A DNA stretch of 64,000 nucleotides from Chamaea fasciata (Eukaryota > Chordata > Aves > Passeriformes > Sylviidae), in contig JARCOQ010000008.1 of assembly GCA_029207755.1 (NCBI GenBank), positions 27,145,021-27,209,020 on the forward strand. Direction: 5' to 3'. The number at the start of each line of letters is the position of its first letter. Positions within the stretch are counted from its first letter, which is position 1. The notes beneath the pieces are model-generated. The model did no database searches. It saw only the letters and a list, made by a program, of their open reading frames with translations, and was not told the DNA's origin. The translations under genes were made by a program, and so were the position numbers. Positions 1 through 11,762 of the stretch are shown one piece after another.

Positions 1-2523
1 CTCCATGCATCTGAGCCCAAACGAGCCCAGAGGCTAAGCAGGTACCTGAGATACAGTTTTAACTCACAGAAGACTGGAGTTTTTTTCTGCATTGTTGTTT
101 AGCGAGGCTTGAGTTAACATTGCCGTGAGGGTCTTTCCCTGGTCTAGACCTTGTAAACAGACTGTTCCCCAGCAAGAAAATGATGAGCCTCAACATGTCA
201 AACTGACGACTGCCATTTACCCATGTACGGCATCACCTGCTAAGTAAGGAAGGGAAAGTTCCAGCTACAAAATTATATGGTTATACAAATACAAAATACT
301 TCTTACAAAATAAGAACAACATGCCAAAATAAACCACCACTCTCTGTAGCGGAGAAATGGAGCAGCTGCTCTTGGGCAAGATCAGGGGTGTAGCTGCAGA
401 TGCGGAAATCAGCCTCTGTCCCGGGGAGCAGCGGTGGAGAGAGGTGGTTTCTGTTGCGCAAAGTGCATGGTCTTTAAATAAGTAAAGGGCTGTGTGCCCT
501 GCTCTCATGCCTTCCTGAGGAGAAACTGTGGGACGTGGCTGTGCTCGTTCCACAGGTTCTCTGAAGCTGGCTGGTTTCTCATGACACTGATGTTCCCGTG
601 GGCAGGGGAAAAGCAGAGGGGACTGGTGGGTGATGGGGTGCAGCCTTTGCCAGCGCCAGTGGCTTGGTACTGCCATGGGTGTCCAGGATGGTGCAGGAAC
701 AGAGAGTGAGGACAGGCTTTGGTTGCTGTGGGATCCGAGGCCCTCCACATGCTGCAGTGGGGACTGGCCTCAGGCTTTGTCCAGCCAGTCTCTGCTGGTG
801 TCCCTGGGGACTGTCCAGTTTTGCTCAGTCGCTTTGTTGTTTTAATAACTTTTCTTCCTTTTTCCATTTTTAATATGGGAAATGAAATAGATAGAAATGC
901 TGACAATTTAAATGCAGCAAAGATCCCATGACTCCTCCATTTCATGTCTCCTTGTAAAAGTCTGCTTTGGGTCAATTGAAATGGACTTAATTCTTATGAG
1001 TGAAAATTCATCAGAAGCAAAAGTTGCTGCTGGGCAAACCAGTGTCTTTAATTTCTTGTTATCTGAACCTTCATTAAGTTTTATTTAAAAAAAATCAAAT
1101 TAAACCCCACTTTGTATTTTAACTCTTCCCCTCAAACCCAGAACTCATTTAAAAGCCTGAAGGAAGCGTTTTGACTTGTAGAGTTTTTCTCAATTCTTTC
1201 AATAGACAGATCCGAGTTTGAGATGCAACATCAAACCCTATTGATTTTAAATAAATTGATAAATAGAATAGTTGTCAAGAATGTTGCCAAGCCTTTCTCA
1301 TGTAGACTTCTGTGTGCATTTAGTTCTTATTTTTTAGGATTTTTCCATATTGTAACAGGTTTAAGTCCCCAAAATGAGAACTGACATCTTGAAGACTAAC
1401 ATCATCATCTCTTGTAAGCTTAGGCCAAAAGACAGGGGTTGCAAGATCTCTGACTTAGGTAACAATACATTTTCCTGTGTTTGAATAATAAAAATTCTGC
1501 AATTAATTTTAATTAACTTAAGCAAGCCAAATTTTCAGGGATGCTCTGCTTTTCCTAATGAGAGGTTAAATGGGCCACCAGAATTTTATTTAATTGGCAG
1601 CATTTGACTTCTAAGCTATTGCAGGTGACCTTACCAGCTGAACCTTAGTGTTTGGAGCCCATGGTGGATAGATAATCTTTCTTTAGAGCAGGGGCTGATC
1701 ATGGTGGTGCCACTTGCACATTCATAATATTCCCGAGGGGGCCAAGTTGGAGGAATGCTCTGGTTTTTCAGCCAGAGCAAAGACCCACAAGCTGTGCTTT
1801 CAGTTTTGGAGTCTTTGGGTCCTACTACCTATATTTGAAGAAATACTTGAGAGAGTGGCAGAAAGTTCTGGATCTCTGTGTGTTTTACCTACAAGACTTG
1901 CCCCATGGCATAAGGTATGCCATCTTCTGATCAGACCAAGCAAGCTATGCCTTACAGTTTCAGACGAAAAGTTAAAGAGTGCAAAAGGAAATACCAGTGG
2001 CAGTGTTTGACTAGTTTGGACAGAAAAGCATTGGCTGAATATGTAATATGAATTGTTTCTGGAACTTTGACATTGATTAAACAAGTGTGATTGTCTTTGG
2101 AGCCCTACTGGCACCTGTAGCCACCCACAGAATGAAGAATATTTTTCCAACGTAGTCTTTTCCATTGCAGAGAGCTCAGAGGGGGGCTGGTGCTACAGTC
2201 TAGTTATGTCAACACTCTACTGTGCATGCTGAAGGAAGCTGCTCACAGTTGGCTGCAGCAGAGCTGGTCTGTGGGGCAGTCAGCTGAGGGCTGCTCTCTC
2301 TGTCCATCTTTTTCACCCATCAGACCATCGTTTTCTGAGAATCCCTGAACTCTTTGGCCACAGGTTCAGGCTGTGCTTATCCTTCCTACCAGGTAGGAAG
2401 CAAAACACTAGGGACAGCTTTTAGCCTGTCTGCAATGTAAGCCTCAAGGGCCATGGAACAGTTTGAAAATAGAATATGTGGCTCTTTGTGGATTTTAAGA
2501 ATCTTGGAAAGAAAAACGGGGAT
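1..2523. other. Non-coding sequence, no gene recognised
   Basis: No domain, splice-bounded exon or known repeat is recognisable here. The overlapping open frames on both strands between about 281 and 975 lie in a locally GC-richer patch (about 600-830) and show no protein-like composition. The rest is AT-rich unique sequence. It is best treated as intergenic or intronic. Confidence 0.6.
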
Positions 2524-2545
2524 CCCCCCCCCCCCCCCCCCCCCC
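2524..2545. repeat. Homopolymer C22
   Basis: An uninterrupted run of 22 C, directly followed by an A/C-rich and then T-rich stretch. Pure C/G homopolymers of this length are much rarer than A/T runs in vertebrate DNA. They are unstable in replication and sequencing, so the exact length may be unreliable. The minus strand could fold as a G-quadruplex. Confidence 0.95.
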
Positions 2546-3727
2546 ACCACTTTTGCAATTAAATTTTTTTGGCTTTTTTTTTGGTCTGAGTTGGCCCAGT
2601 GCTGCTTCAATGATCCGTGTGAAGATTGCTGAGCCATATAAAGACCCTGCTGTCATATTCCTGTCAGATATCCTGTTGTGTTCCTGCCCAACTAGCAAAA
2701 TGTCATGCACAACACAGCCTTTCCTACACAGAATAGCCTTAGGCAAATGCACTCTACTAGTGCCTAACAACCCATGGGATCTAATCTCTGCTCCCTTACT
2801 GAATGTTCATAACCTTTCTGTGCACTTCAAGACTTTTCAGACTAATCCTTCTGCATCTAATCATAGCAGATATGAAATTGGGAAGGGAGCACTGGCCAGG
2901 GCTGGATCTGGGGATCCAAGTGTCTGCTATGGTAAACCTATATTTTCATCACTTTTCCACATTATTTTCAGAAGGCAAAATGTCTGTGGTGACTTAACCA
3001 CAGGAAAAAGTTTAAAATATTCTTGTTGACAAACAGGCAATGACAACTGTTTCGCTATGGACAGTGCTTCCAGTATTTGGGAGATCCTCTGAATGTGATC
3101 CCTGAAGGTGGTAGCAATGGAGGTTTATCATACCTGGCTGTCCTCCTTGGATAGCAGATTCTTCTATGTGCCAAGATCCAAGAAGAAGCCAACTGAGAGA
3201 TTACTTGGCATTCAGTGGTAGTGCAGTTGTTTCCAAATAACTGGATTTCTGTGGTCTGCCAGTGTTGGTTGAGGTACCTGGAGATCCATGCCTTTCGTGA
3301 GCTGCAGTGAGGGAGACTTATTCCGTGGATGTGATGATTTTTTTCTATGGGTATTTTCTATGGGATGGTTTATTTGGAGGCATGTGTGCCAAAAGTCCTG
3401 TAAGGTCCTGGAATAATTGCTATTATGAAGACCATTTTAGAGTGAAGCATGTGCTGCGAGGTGACATTTGAGGTTGGGTGGAGTTGAGATGCCTGATTAA
3501 TTGCAATAGTTAATTAAATCCACCTCTGAAAGTGGAGAGAGGTGGAGATGCTGGCTGAAGAGACACGGGAGTGCAGCAAGTGCAGCATTGCAAACTCAAG
3601 TGAGCTCCAAAATACTGGAGTTTTCCTGATACTGGCCTGTCCTTCCAAAGACAAATCTCTCTCCAAAACCCAATGATGTTTTGATGTTTTGACCTGGATA
3701 TCTGATGATGGGGTGTCATTAAGCTAC

Positions 3728-3749
3728 TTTTTTTTTTTTTTTTTTTTTT
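3728..3749. repeat. Homopolymer T22 followed by short GT run
   Basis: 22 uninterrupted T followed by GGTGTGTGTG. No retroposon body was recognised on either side. On the minus strand it could be a poly(A) relic of a retroposed RNA, but no source sequence is visible, so slippage growth is equally likely. Confidence 0.95.
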
Positions 3750-4062
3750 GGTGTGTGTGAATCCAGCCCAATTTACAGCAGCTGTAAGAAAGTAAATTAA
3801 ACCGATGTGTGCCTGGTGACTGCTCACTGAAGGAACCTGTGTTGTGGCTTCAACACTGCAAACAAAACTCACTGCTGTGAGCAGGGGGACTCCGAAGAGA
3901 TTAAGGCTGCAGATACTAACTTCTGCTCTCATCTCCTGTGAGAAACTTAGCCCTGGAGGTCAGGGTTGGGCTGAGATGGCCTGGCAGCAAAGGTGCCTCT
4001 AAGTAAAGAGATCACATTTTTCATCAGCACTGCCAGAATTATTCCTTTCACCCTGTGATAAT

Positions 4063-4096
4063 TCTCTAAAGTATTTTTACATCTACACTTTAGAGA
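4063..4096. repeat. Short perfect inverted repeat (10-bp arms)
   Basis: TCTCTAAAGT at 4063-4072 is matched by its exact reverse complement ACTTTAGAGA at 4087-4096, with a 14-base spacer. It may form a small hairpin. The stem is too short for a typical miRNA precursor, and nothing around it suggests a transcript. Confidence 0.7.
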
Positions 4097-5309
4097 GTTG
4101 CAAATTGGGTGATTTGTGTGTCAGTAACTAATGCCTTTTGCACTGCAGCTGCAGCAAATAGAGTGCTGCTGCTTCCTTTTTCTCCCTTCCCTTTGATGAA
4201 CAAACAAGTTCCCTAACCTGATAGTTATTCCAGTGAATTACACCTGGGATTAACCTGTGCTGTTGGCTTCACTCATCTTTGTGAAAAGTAAGTAGGAGCT
4301 CTGAGGCCATCCACACAAGCTGGAAATAAAGGATTCCTGCATGCTGTGGTATATCCCAAGGGTAATGAAAGAAGACACTTTGCATTATTCCTTGCAAATG
4401 TAGCAACTCTTGAGAGTACCAGGAAGCTTGCCCTGCTTTCTCAGTATGCTGTAATTCTGGGGAGGTGTTTGCAAAGCAGCTTTGATTGTGTGGTACCTCT
4501 GACCTCTACAGACCGGGGTGCTAGAACAGCTTCAGCCCAGGATGGCTCTGCTGGTTGAGGGGAGAGGTCAGAAAGCCTGGGGACAGAGTGAGAAAAATTG
4601 CTCACTGGGACAGCTCATGTCTGGACTGATCTGCTTTCTTCAGTCTCAGAGAAAGTTCAGCAGGCTTAGCTTCTCTCTCAACATGCATGCCTTAGAAAAA
4701 GAAGTTCAACCGGGGGAAGTGCCTGGACATCACATTTTCAAAAGAAAGTTTCCACTTCTTTCATGCCTTCATGGCATTTTGGTCAGGCTGTCTGAAACCG
4801 TAACTGTGCTGTTACAGCATGAGACTGAGGACTCTCTATCTTGCTGTATAATCTCCATGTTTGCTCTAGGTATAATTTAAGAAATAGCCAGAGACTGGGG
4901 TCCATGTCGTGAATTACTTGCTGGTCTAAATGACAGATGTGGCAAATGACAATATAATAGACATCAGAAAAGGAGGGAGCAGCATACTGCAGCCTGCGGA
5001 TTTGTGGTTTGAGTTTAGATGCACCTATATTTTATTGGGTCCTCTGTTTATACCAACACAGAAAGCCAGATTCTCATGCCGTGTGAACGATGAGCTCAGT
5101 GCAGGGCCTGCTCTTTGATGTTTGTAGGCAAAGGGATTTCTCAGGAGCAGTTTGAATGAGGTGAGGGGCTGATATGTGCTGACTAGAGCTTAGAAAGCTG
5201 TTCCAAGCATGAGAGAAGGTGTGGGAGATGGTGCAGAAATGCCTCTGTGATGAGGGAATGAAGGGGAATGCAAGGTCAGTGCTGCAGGACTCGCTGAGGG
5301 GTGGGTCGG

Positions 5310-5425
5310 GTCACATGCAGGACCGTGGGCAAATCCATTAACTGCTCTGTGCTTAAGCTTTACTGCTGTAAAGTGGGGATGGTAATGCAATATCCTTGGC
5401 TCCTGTGGTAACTCACAGTTGATAA
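5310..5425 (+). mobile_element. MIR-like SINE fragment
   Basis: The segment follows the core of the MIR consensus in order: a GTGGGCAAATCCATTAACTG-like stretch (consensus: leave-the-G, CAAGTTACTTAACCTCTCTGTG), then TCTGTGCTTAAG, then GTAAAGTGGGGATGGTAAT (consensus TAAAATGGGGATAATAAT). MIR elements are tRNA-derived SINEs mobilised by L2 LINEs and long inactive in amniotes. The tRNA-like head and the tail are not clearly visible. Recognition is from memory of the consensus, not from a search. Confidence 0.7.
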
Positions 5426-8037
5426 CAGAGATGTCCAGAGTAAACACAGCTAAGCCTGGATCTGGGTGTGCATTTGGGTTTGTGCTGTTCATTCTTTTTG
5501 ATGCTTTTAGAAATCCTGCCAAAGTCATGGGGCTATGAGAAACAAGGATTTCTATCAGCATCTGGAGGCCAAAATCCCAGCAGAAGACCAGTTATTGTAT
5601 TATTCTACTTCATTAAGTAGCTCCTTGAGGGGTTAAAGTAGCCTGTGAAAATGTGTTATCATGAGCAGTGGAGTGTCTTACAGCCTTTTGGGAAAAGGGA
5701 AGATATGCTATCTGTACACTTCAAGATCCATTTGTAGTGGCAGCCACGTAGATTGTGCCCCCCTCCCCCAGCTCTCTGCTCATCGTAGCACCTGGACGCT
5801 TCAGATATTGTGCATAACTGCTCCACAGAAGAAGGAGTTTCCCAAGTAATGCAAGTTTAGTACTTACTGGAAGAATCTCACATACAGCAGTCCTGGACCC
5901 ATATAGATCAAAACTCAACATTTGAGCAGGAATAAATATTGTGTTGCCCATGAAGCTGTGGAGGTAGAAATAATTTCAAATTCTTGCATCCATGAAGAAA
6001 GCTGTTTCTTCTACTGACTGCATTACTACTGCTGGGGTGTGTATGGGTTAGTGCATGTTGAGCTGTATGTTACCTTTCCTGGTAGTTCCTGACCTGAAAT
6101 GAACACTGCTCTCTTGCCATTTTTCAAGCAATAAATGCAGGGAGCTTGTTTTCAGGACAATGAAAAGTTTAAATGTGAGTTCAGGAGTTTGTAGGGTAAT
6201 AGATCCTGTCCTGTCAGATTCAATACCAGAGGGTATAAAATATGTCAGATAATTCATCAGCTGTTGGGATTAGATAACGTAACTTAATTAAGGTACAGTT
6301 TGGCTGAAAAACACGCATTAAGACAGGAGTAATGCTATTACTGAATACCATGTAGCAACATGTAGATGCCTTTTCTGGAACAATAGAAGAATAAACAGAC
6401 ATCAAAATGGATAAATCTTTTCACATATTGCTGAAGATCATCAAATAACTAATGGCAAAACCTATCTTTGTGTTTTTCCATTTTTAAATCCTTCATAATC
6501 CAGTCCTCTCTTCTATTTTCAACTTCTTAGTGTCTGCCAAATTGCTTCTGAACATTTTTCAGCTGATGAGTTGCTCATGAGGGCTCTGCTCTGTAACTAG
6601 CTGGTATTTGTTCATGATGTGCTTGACTGGCTGCACTCTCATTCTTTCTGAGTAAATGGCTTAAACTTTTTGAGCACAGAGGAATAATGGAGCCACACAC
6701 ACTTAAACTGCATAATTTGATGATTTATATTAAAGTAATGAAATCTTTGGGTTTGGGACTGCTTTCATAGCCAGTGACCCAGGCAATCCAAAAAACGGGA
6801 ATAAGTATGACTGGACTGGTAGTAGCAGGAGGCAGATTTCATTGACTTACCCTTCCCCCTTCCCAAGTTCTTTGCATCATTCAACTTGATGAAAAAAAAT
6901 ATTTCCATTCCTGGTTCTTGTTCTTAGTGGGGTGCAATGTGTCTAAGTGTGGTGGCTGACCTTTCTTCTGGGTTCCTATACAGATGGGGGTTGGTCACTG
7001 CCTTACTGCCTGTACTGCTCAAGCAGCACTGGCTGATCCCCTCCAGCTCTAGAGGTTGTCCTCTCTTTACAGGCTTGTCTGGGAAGGAGTGGAGGTGGCC
7101 TGAAACAGACTGAACTAACAGCAGACTACAGTGGACCACTGGGATTTTTATGCTTGACCTTGGTCTCTAGCCTCCTTTAACACTAGGTGTCATGACCTAC
7201 GGTGACTTATCCTTGACATACAGCTAAGGAATTGATTCTCTCCTATCCTGGAGAAGTATCACTAGGGGATGGGAAAATATTATGTGGCAGTTGGTTTAAT
7301 AATAGGCTTTTTTTGTTTTTTAATGGACAAAAGCAATTAGAACCAGAAAACATTCTATATGCACTAAGGGAAGCCTTCAGGATACCCAGTGTTACGGTGG
7401 AAATAGAGGTTAGTTATGGATATAAAAGGGAAGTGCAACTTCTGCAGCAATGAAAACCTTGAGATAGCCCAAGGAGAAAGGATATATAGGATCTCTTAGC
7501 CTGTAGGTCACCTCTGTCTTGTCATGAGGAGCAGACTAATGCGTGTGAAGAATATGCTTATTTATATCTGTGGTTTTACCAGAGGGGGTTGTCAGATTAT
7601 ACTTGATAAAGCTTGAAAATGTTTCTGCATTTATGGCACTGTTGATTTGCTGAAAGGAACAACCCAGCAAATAACTGATGACGGATTTTTGCCGCCTTGT
7701 GCAAAAATATGTCTAAGTGCGTGACTTCCCTACCACTGCAAGAGAGATCAACATCAGTATTGCAGACTTTTGGGGTGAGGGAGAAACTTTGTTCAGAAGC
7801 AAGAGAAGAGGAAAATTATCATTTAAGTATATTTCAGTGGGACATTACTGTATCTGCATGTATTTTTTCTTGCTTTTGTATTGACTTAAGTCCCTCACTT
7901 TGTTTATCTTTGTTCTTAGGAGGAACAAAGGAGTGATTCATCACCAATGTGCAGGGGTACCTCACTTTGCATTTGTATGGTATTGTCTGTGCAAGTGACT
8001 CAAAGGCCTTTACAGACTTCAAGGGCTGTCTTCAGCT

Positions 8038-8059
8038 GGTATAGCAGTGGTATAGCAGT
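8038..8059. repeat. 11-bp tandem duplication
   Basis: GGTATAGCAGT occurs twice back to back, followed by a partial, diverged inverted echo (GCTATGCTGA). This is typical of replication slippage. Confidence 0.85.
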
Positions 8060-8686
8060 GCTATGCTGACACCATCTGAAAATCTGATCCTATCTCACTT
8101 CCATTTTTGTCTGTGTTTTTTGACTTGACATATCATAATATTACAGATGCAAAACTAGTCCCCCGCAAACTCAAGAGCAGCATGATTTACTCATGGATGA
8201 CTTCTCTAACATCAGCTTTCAGAATTGCAGAAGTACCTGATTCTCTATTCTATCTGATTTTCCTTGTTCCTGTTGTTTTATATATCTGTACTGAAGTGCA
8301 CTGATCGAGTAAGTCCAAGTTAGCAACTGATGTGAATTATTTTGTACAGCAGCCCTACATTTACTGTTATTTACTATCTGTCAATCCTAGGGGGGTGTCT
8401 CATGCATTTTATGATGGTTTGTCTTGTACATGATAATTTTATGTCAGTGAAAGTTTCAAAGCTGGATGTGCATTCAGATGTGGAGAGCTGCTCAGAACTC
8501 CCCTCTGTGATTGCTTTCTGTACCGTAGCTAATTATACATTAGTTGGGAAATGTGTGCTGCTCATACTGTTGCAACATTCTAATGTCAAAATGTCACACT
8601 GGATCAAATGCTGCAATCCCTGTATTTTTCTGCTAGTAGCTGTATTGATCTTGTCACTTCTGCAAAGAATTTTGTGTACTTTATAT

Positions 8687-8698
8687 ATACACGTGTAT
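8687..8698. repeat. Palindrome with CACGTG E-box core
   Basis: ATACACGTGTAT is a perfect 12-base palindrome with a central CACGTG, the canonical E-box bound by bHLH-ZIP factors such as MYC/MAX, USF and CLOCK-type dimers. It lies in a TA-rich tract that raises the chance of coincidental palindromes. Function is not shown. Confidence 0.4.
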
Positions 8699-8799
8699 GT
8701 ATATGTAAAATTTTGTATTTGTGTGTTATATATAATTGTTTTCATTAAAATAGTATTGACAGGTGTTGATTAAAACAACCTGATTTTTTTAATTAGCAG

Positions 8800-10640
8800 A
8801 TTTATTGGGCTTTTTGTTTGTTTTCACTTGGATGCATTACTCTGAAAACTGCACAGGTTTTTTGACTATTCTACTTGAATATTTATCACTTTGTGTGCTC
8901 ACTTACCCTTATCTTTGGAATCTTCTGGAACTGATTTGATGTTCCACTCTAAAAAATAATAAGAACATCAGTAAGACATTTTTCAGCTGATTATCTTTGG
9001 TATTATTAGTTACGAATTATCTGGACCTATTCACTAAAAAACATTGTTTAACAGCTTTTCATAATGAATATTCTTCCCCATCAACAGAAAAAGTTGGAAC
9101 TCTTCATTCCTAATGGGAAGTACTTGATCCTTGTAGTTCACATACATAAGAATAAACTGTAAGAATGTTGGAGGCTGGTTGCTACAGGGAGGTGGTTGAA
9201 TTGTCAGTAACGCTGCAGAAACAACAGAAATAGTTTTGACTTATTTGAGGAAGCAGCATTGGCTTTATGGCCTCCTGATTAGCTCCTCATTAAAAAATTC
9301 AGACGTTCCCTTGTATCTCTTGCATCTACTAAGCATTATCCCTGTCTTTTTAAACAAGACTTTATTAGTGCCACTGGCTGTGGGCTGCCTGCACTGATGC
9401 TGAATGAGTTTGGATCCAAATAGTCCTTTTGGGGACTGCTGATATGTGGTTTGGCAACTAGTTTATTTTGAACCCATATAAACAGCAAATACAAAATAGA
9501 AGGTTCATGTGTAAAAGTTTTCATGCATGAATGTTGTGTTAAATATTACCTGTGATTTTCAGAAATGTCTCATTACAATCTGTGAGGACTTCCAGCAAAC
9601 TGGAGTCATGTAATGCAGTTTTCTATTCTGAACGTTTAACAAGTGTTCAAGGATTAAATCATCCTGCTCCCTGATGTGTTTTGGTGGTCTAAAACAATGT
9701 GGACTAAGATTTCCCCATCTGGGCTTTACATTTCCCTGAAGTCTTATATAAGCCATGTAATACAACGGGATGCTGTGTCACTTATTCCAAAGGTATCATC
9801 ACCAATGGAGATTTGCCAGGTGACTTCATCCTCCCACTCAGTTTTGCCTCTGTCTCATGGTTGTGTTTCGGGGAGGGAGCATACCAGCCTGTTGTCCTTG
9901 TGCGTGTCGCTAAATTTTCTTTCCGTATTTCCTACTGTGGAGTCCTTGAGGATTACTTGCCCTTTTAGGAAAGCTGAAAGGCCTCCTTTCATAGCTGCTT
10001 AATTCCTATCATAAAGATTTTTTTTTTTTCTTTTTGACCCCTCAGTCTTTCTTTTTCGTTCCCCTCAAGAAGCATTCCTTGGTATTTGCTTTGCTAAATA
10101 TTGGATATTTCTAGCTGGGTAAAAATGTCTCCTGATTCTTTTTCCTTGTGGTCACAAATCTGTTTCTTGTATCTCCAGTTCTTGTACCATCTGTCCTTCC
10201 CCCTGCAGCATGTGTGGCTGTAATTTGGGTAACTTATTGTCCAAGAAGTCTTTGTTTTCTCAGATGCTGTGCATTAATGACGTTTGAGTTTTAGACTGTG
10301 TGTATTCTTCCTTTTAATGGATCAGGAGTTTATTTGGACCACTATCAGATTGGAAAACCTGAGCACAGCCAAGACACTACCAGAAACTCTTGCCTGCTCA
10401 TCTGCTCTTTGCTTACAGGAAACAGTGAGCCTCTCCTACCCAGGCTGTCCCCTAAATTTGGGCTTAACTGCAGCCCCTTCCTCAGAAACTCAAATAAGCT
10501 TCATTTCAAAGATTTGGTGACATCATTTTGCAGAAGTGCTGGGTGAAGCATAAGTTCATTTCCCTTGGCACCACTTCTTAATGCATTTTTGTTCATCAAG
10601 GCGTACAACTAATGTGAAGAGGCAATTCAGTCTCAGCAGT
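8800..10640. other. Non-coding sequence, no gene recognised
   Basis: Unique AT-rich sequence. A T/C-rich tract lies at about 10018-10065. The open frames at 9676-10002 and 10284-10546 are short, overlap in alternative frames and have no recognised similarity. Confidence 0.55.
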
Positions 10641-10649
10641 CATTCTGCT

Positions 10650-10862
10650 GAGGGTGAAATACTGATAGGTACTTCATTTAATAAAATAATAATGCTGTGC
10701 AGCTGTACACTGTCTCTCCCACAAGGATCTCTAGGTACCTGAAAGAGTATTAAATAATTAATCCTGACAATACCCCTGTATTTCATTAGTTCCATTTCAC
10801 AGGTGGATTAGCAGAGGTTAAGTGACTTGACCAAGGTCAGGATCAGACCATATTCCTGTGAG
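10650..10862 (-). mobile_element. MIR-like SINE fragment
   Basis: The plus strand carries the reverse-complement MIR core in order: AATTAATCCTGACAATACCCCTGT, a CCATTTCACAGGTGGATTAGCAG segment, then AGAGGTTAAGTGACTTGACC and AAGGTCAGGATCAGA. These correspond to the consensus blocks for the 3' tail and for 'acagatgaggaaactgaggc ... agaggttaagtgacttgccc aaggtcacac'. It is one of the best preserved old repeats in the window. It belongs to the CORE-SINE superfamily, and exact subfamily assignment needs a library search. Confidence 0.8.
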
Positions 10863-11334
10863 GAAAGCCTGTTTGGGGAATAGTTTGTATGTGGGTGGAT
10901 CATCTAGTCCTGCATCGGGTTTCTGTGACAACCTGGGGTCTGTGCATGGAGGCAGAGCCAAAGCCCATGGCAGAATGGGGAGGGAACCAGGGAATCCTGG
11001 CTCTGTTTTCTTAATTTGTTTCCAAATGTCCAGGCCTAGGATAATCCATACTAAATGCGGTGACAGGACTGAAGGGTTTGATTTGCTGAAGCCACAAAAA
11101 TATATAACCTGCTGCCCAAGAGACTTCTAAGCATTTATTTAATATTCACTGACATCTCCTGTCCAGTTGGCTCAGCAAGTCATATTTTTGTAAAGTTATT
11201 TTGCACCATCTGTATTGAAAATGGCAACCTGGCCAATTACAATGGATTTTAACTCTCTTCTGTGAGAGTTTTAAAATGGAAAGAATCCAGGAGTGAGGCA
11301 GGGGGAGGAAATACCATATCTTTCCCAAGCAAAG

Positions 11335-11450
11335 TCAGGGTTTGATCCTGCAGGCAGCTGAAACATGCCAAATTATTTGGGTGCTGAGTGTTCAGCACCT
11401 TTTCAGTGATGCTCAGGACTTTGCAGAGTCAAAGCTCTGAGCTATAAGGT
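11335..11450. repeat. Decayed palindromic interspersed repeat
   Basis: The ends are imperfect inverted repeats. TCAGGGTTTGATCCTGCAGG near the left end is echoed by the reverse complement of a right-end segment (CTTTGCAGAGTCAAAGCTCTGA, read as TCAGAGCTTTGACTCTGCAA). The interior contains GGGTGCTGAGTGTTCAGCAC, itself partly palindromic. The wording resembles 'gatcctgcagg ... gggtgctcagcacc' repeats that recur in archosaur and turtle genomes and are thought to be old non-autonomous hairpin elements. The family name is not known to me with certainty. Confidence 0.6.
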
Positions 11451-11666
11451 TAAGCATGAACATTAATGAAATGTTATCTCTCTACCAGATGGAACTAAGT
11501 GACAAGTACTCTGGCTGTCAAGCGCAGAAAATCGTGAATCTGTCGCACATCCCCTGACAACAGCAAGGCAATCTTCTTAAAACTGACTTATGCAATAGGA
11601 ATCGCTCTGTGGTGGGGTATCTCATTCATGTGGTCAGGAAGTTGACCTTTCCTGGGAACTATTTGT

Positions 11667-11762
11667 CCCTGTTTTTTGTTTGTTTTGAGGGTTTTTTTGG
11701 TTTGGTTTTTTTTTTGGGGGGGGGTGTTTTTTTGTTGTTGTTGGGTTTTTTTTTTGGTGGGA
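11667..11762. repeat. T/G-rich low-complexity tract
   Basis: A run built only of T and G with a few A, including G9 and several T8-T10 blocks and GTTGTTGTTG. Such T/G tracts (C/A on the other strand) are common simple sequence in bird genomes. The short antisense open frame across it encodes only Lys/Pro/Asn/Thr-rich low complexity. Confidence 0.85.

Larger units (their letters stand above)
2546..5300. other. Non-coding sequence, no gene recognised
   Basis: Unique sequence apart from the T22 tract and the small inverted repeat listed separately. A short direct repeat (TTTTCTATGG twice, at 3341 and 3354) is visible. The frame at 2553-3029 (158 codons) starts inside the T/C-rich tract and has no recognisable domain. 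Confidence 0.55.
5430..8800. other. Non-coding sequence, part with 3'-UTR-like composition
   Basis: No gene is recognised. The right part (about 8100-8770) is AT-rich and contains a frame of 143 codons at 8342-8773 (plus) rich in Ile, Leu, Val, Cys and Tyr. That composition follows from AT-rich DNA and gives no domain match. The stretch around 8660-8760 (TA-rich, ATTAAA at about 8745) resembles the end of a long 3' UTR, but no upstream coding exon supports this. Confidence 0.45.

Noticed and set aside
505..975. Overlapping open frames of about 155 codons on the minus strand
   Set aside because: Located in locally GC-rich unique DNA with overlapping frames on both strands, no domain-like composition and no splice context.
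4063..4096. Hairpin as a miRNA precursor
   Set aside because: A 10-base stem with a 14-base loop is too short for a precursor, and no longer pairing extends it.
8342..8773. Hydrophobic 143-codon frame resembling a membrane protein
   Set aside because: AT-rich DNA yields Ile/Leu/Phe/Tyr codons. There is no topology pattern typical of a known family, no exon structure, and the end overlaps TA-rich simple sequence.
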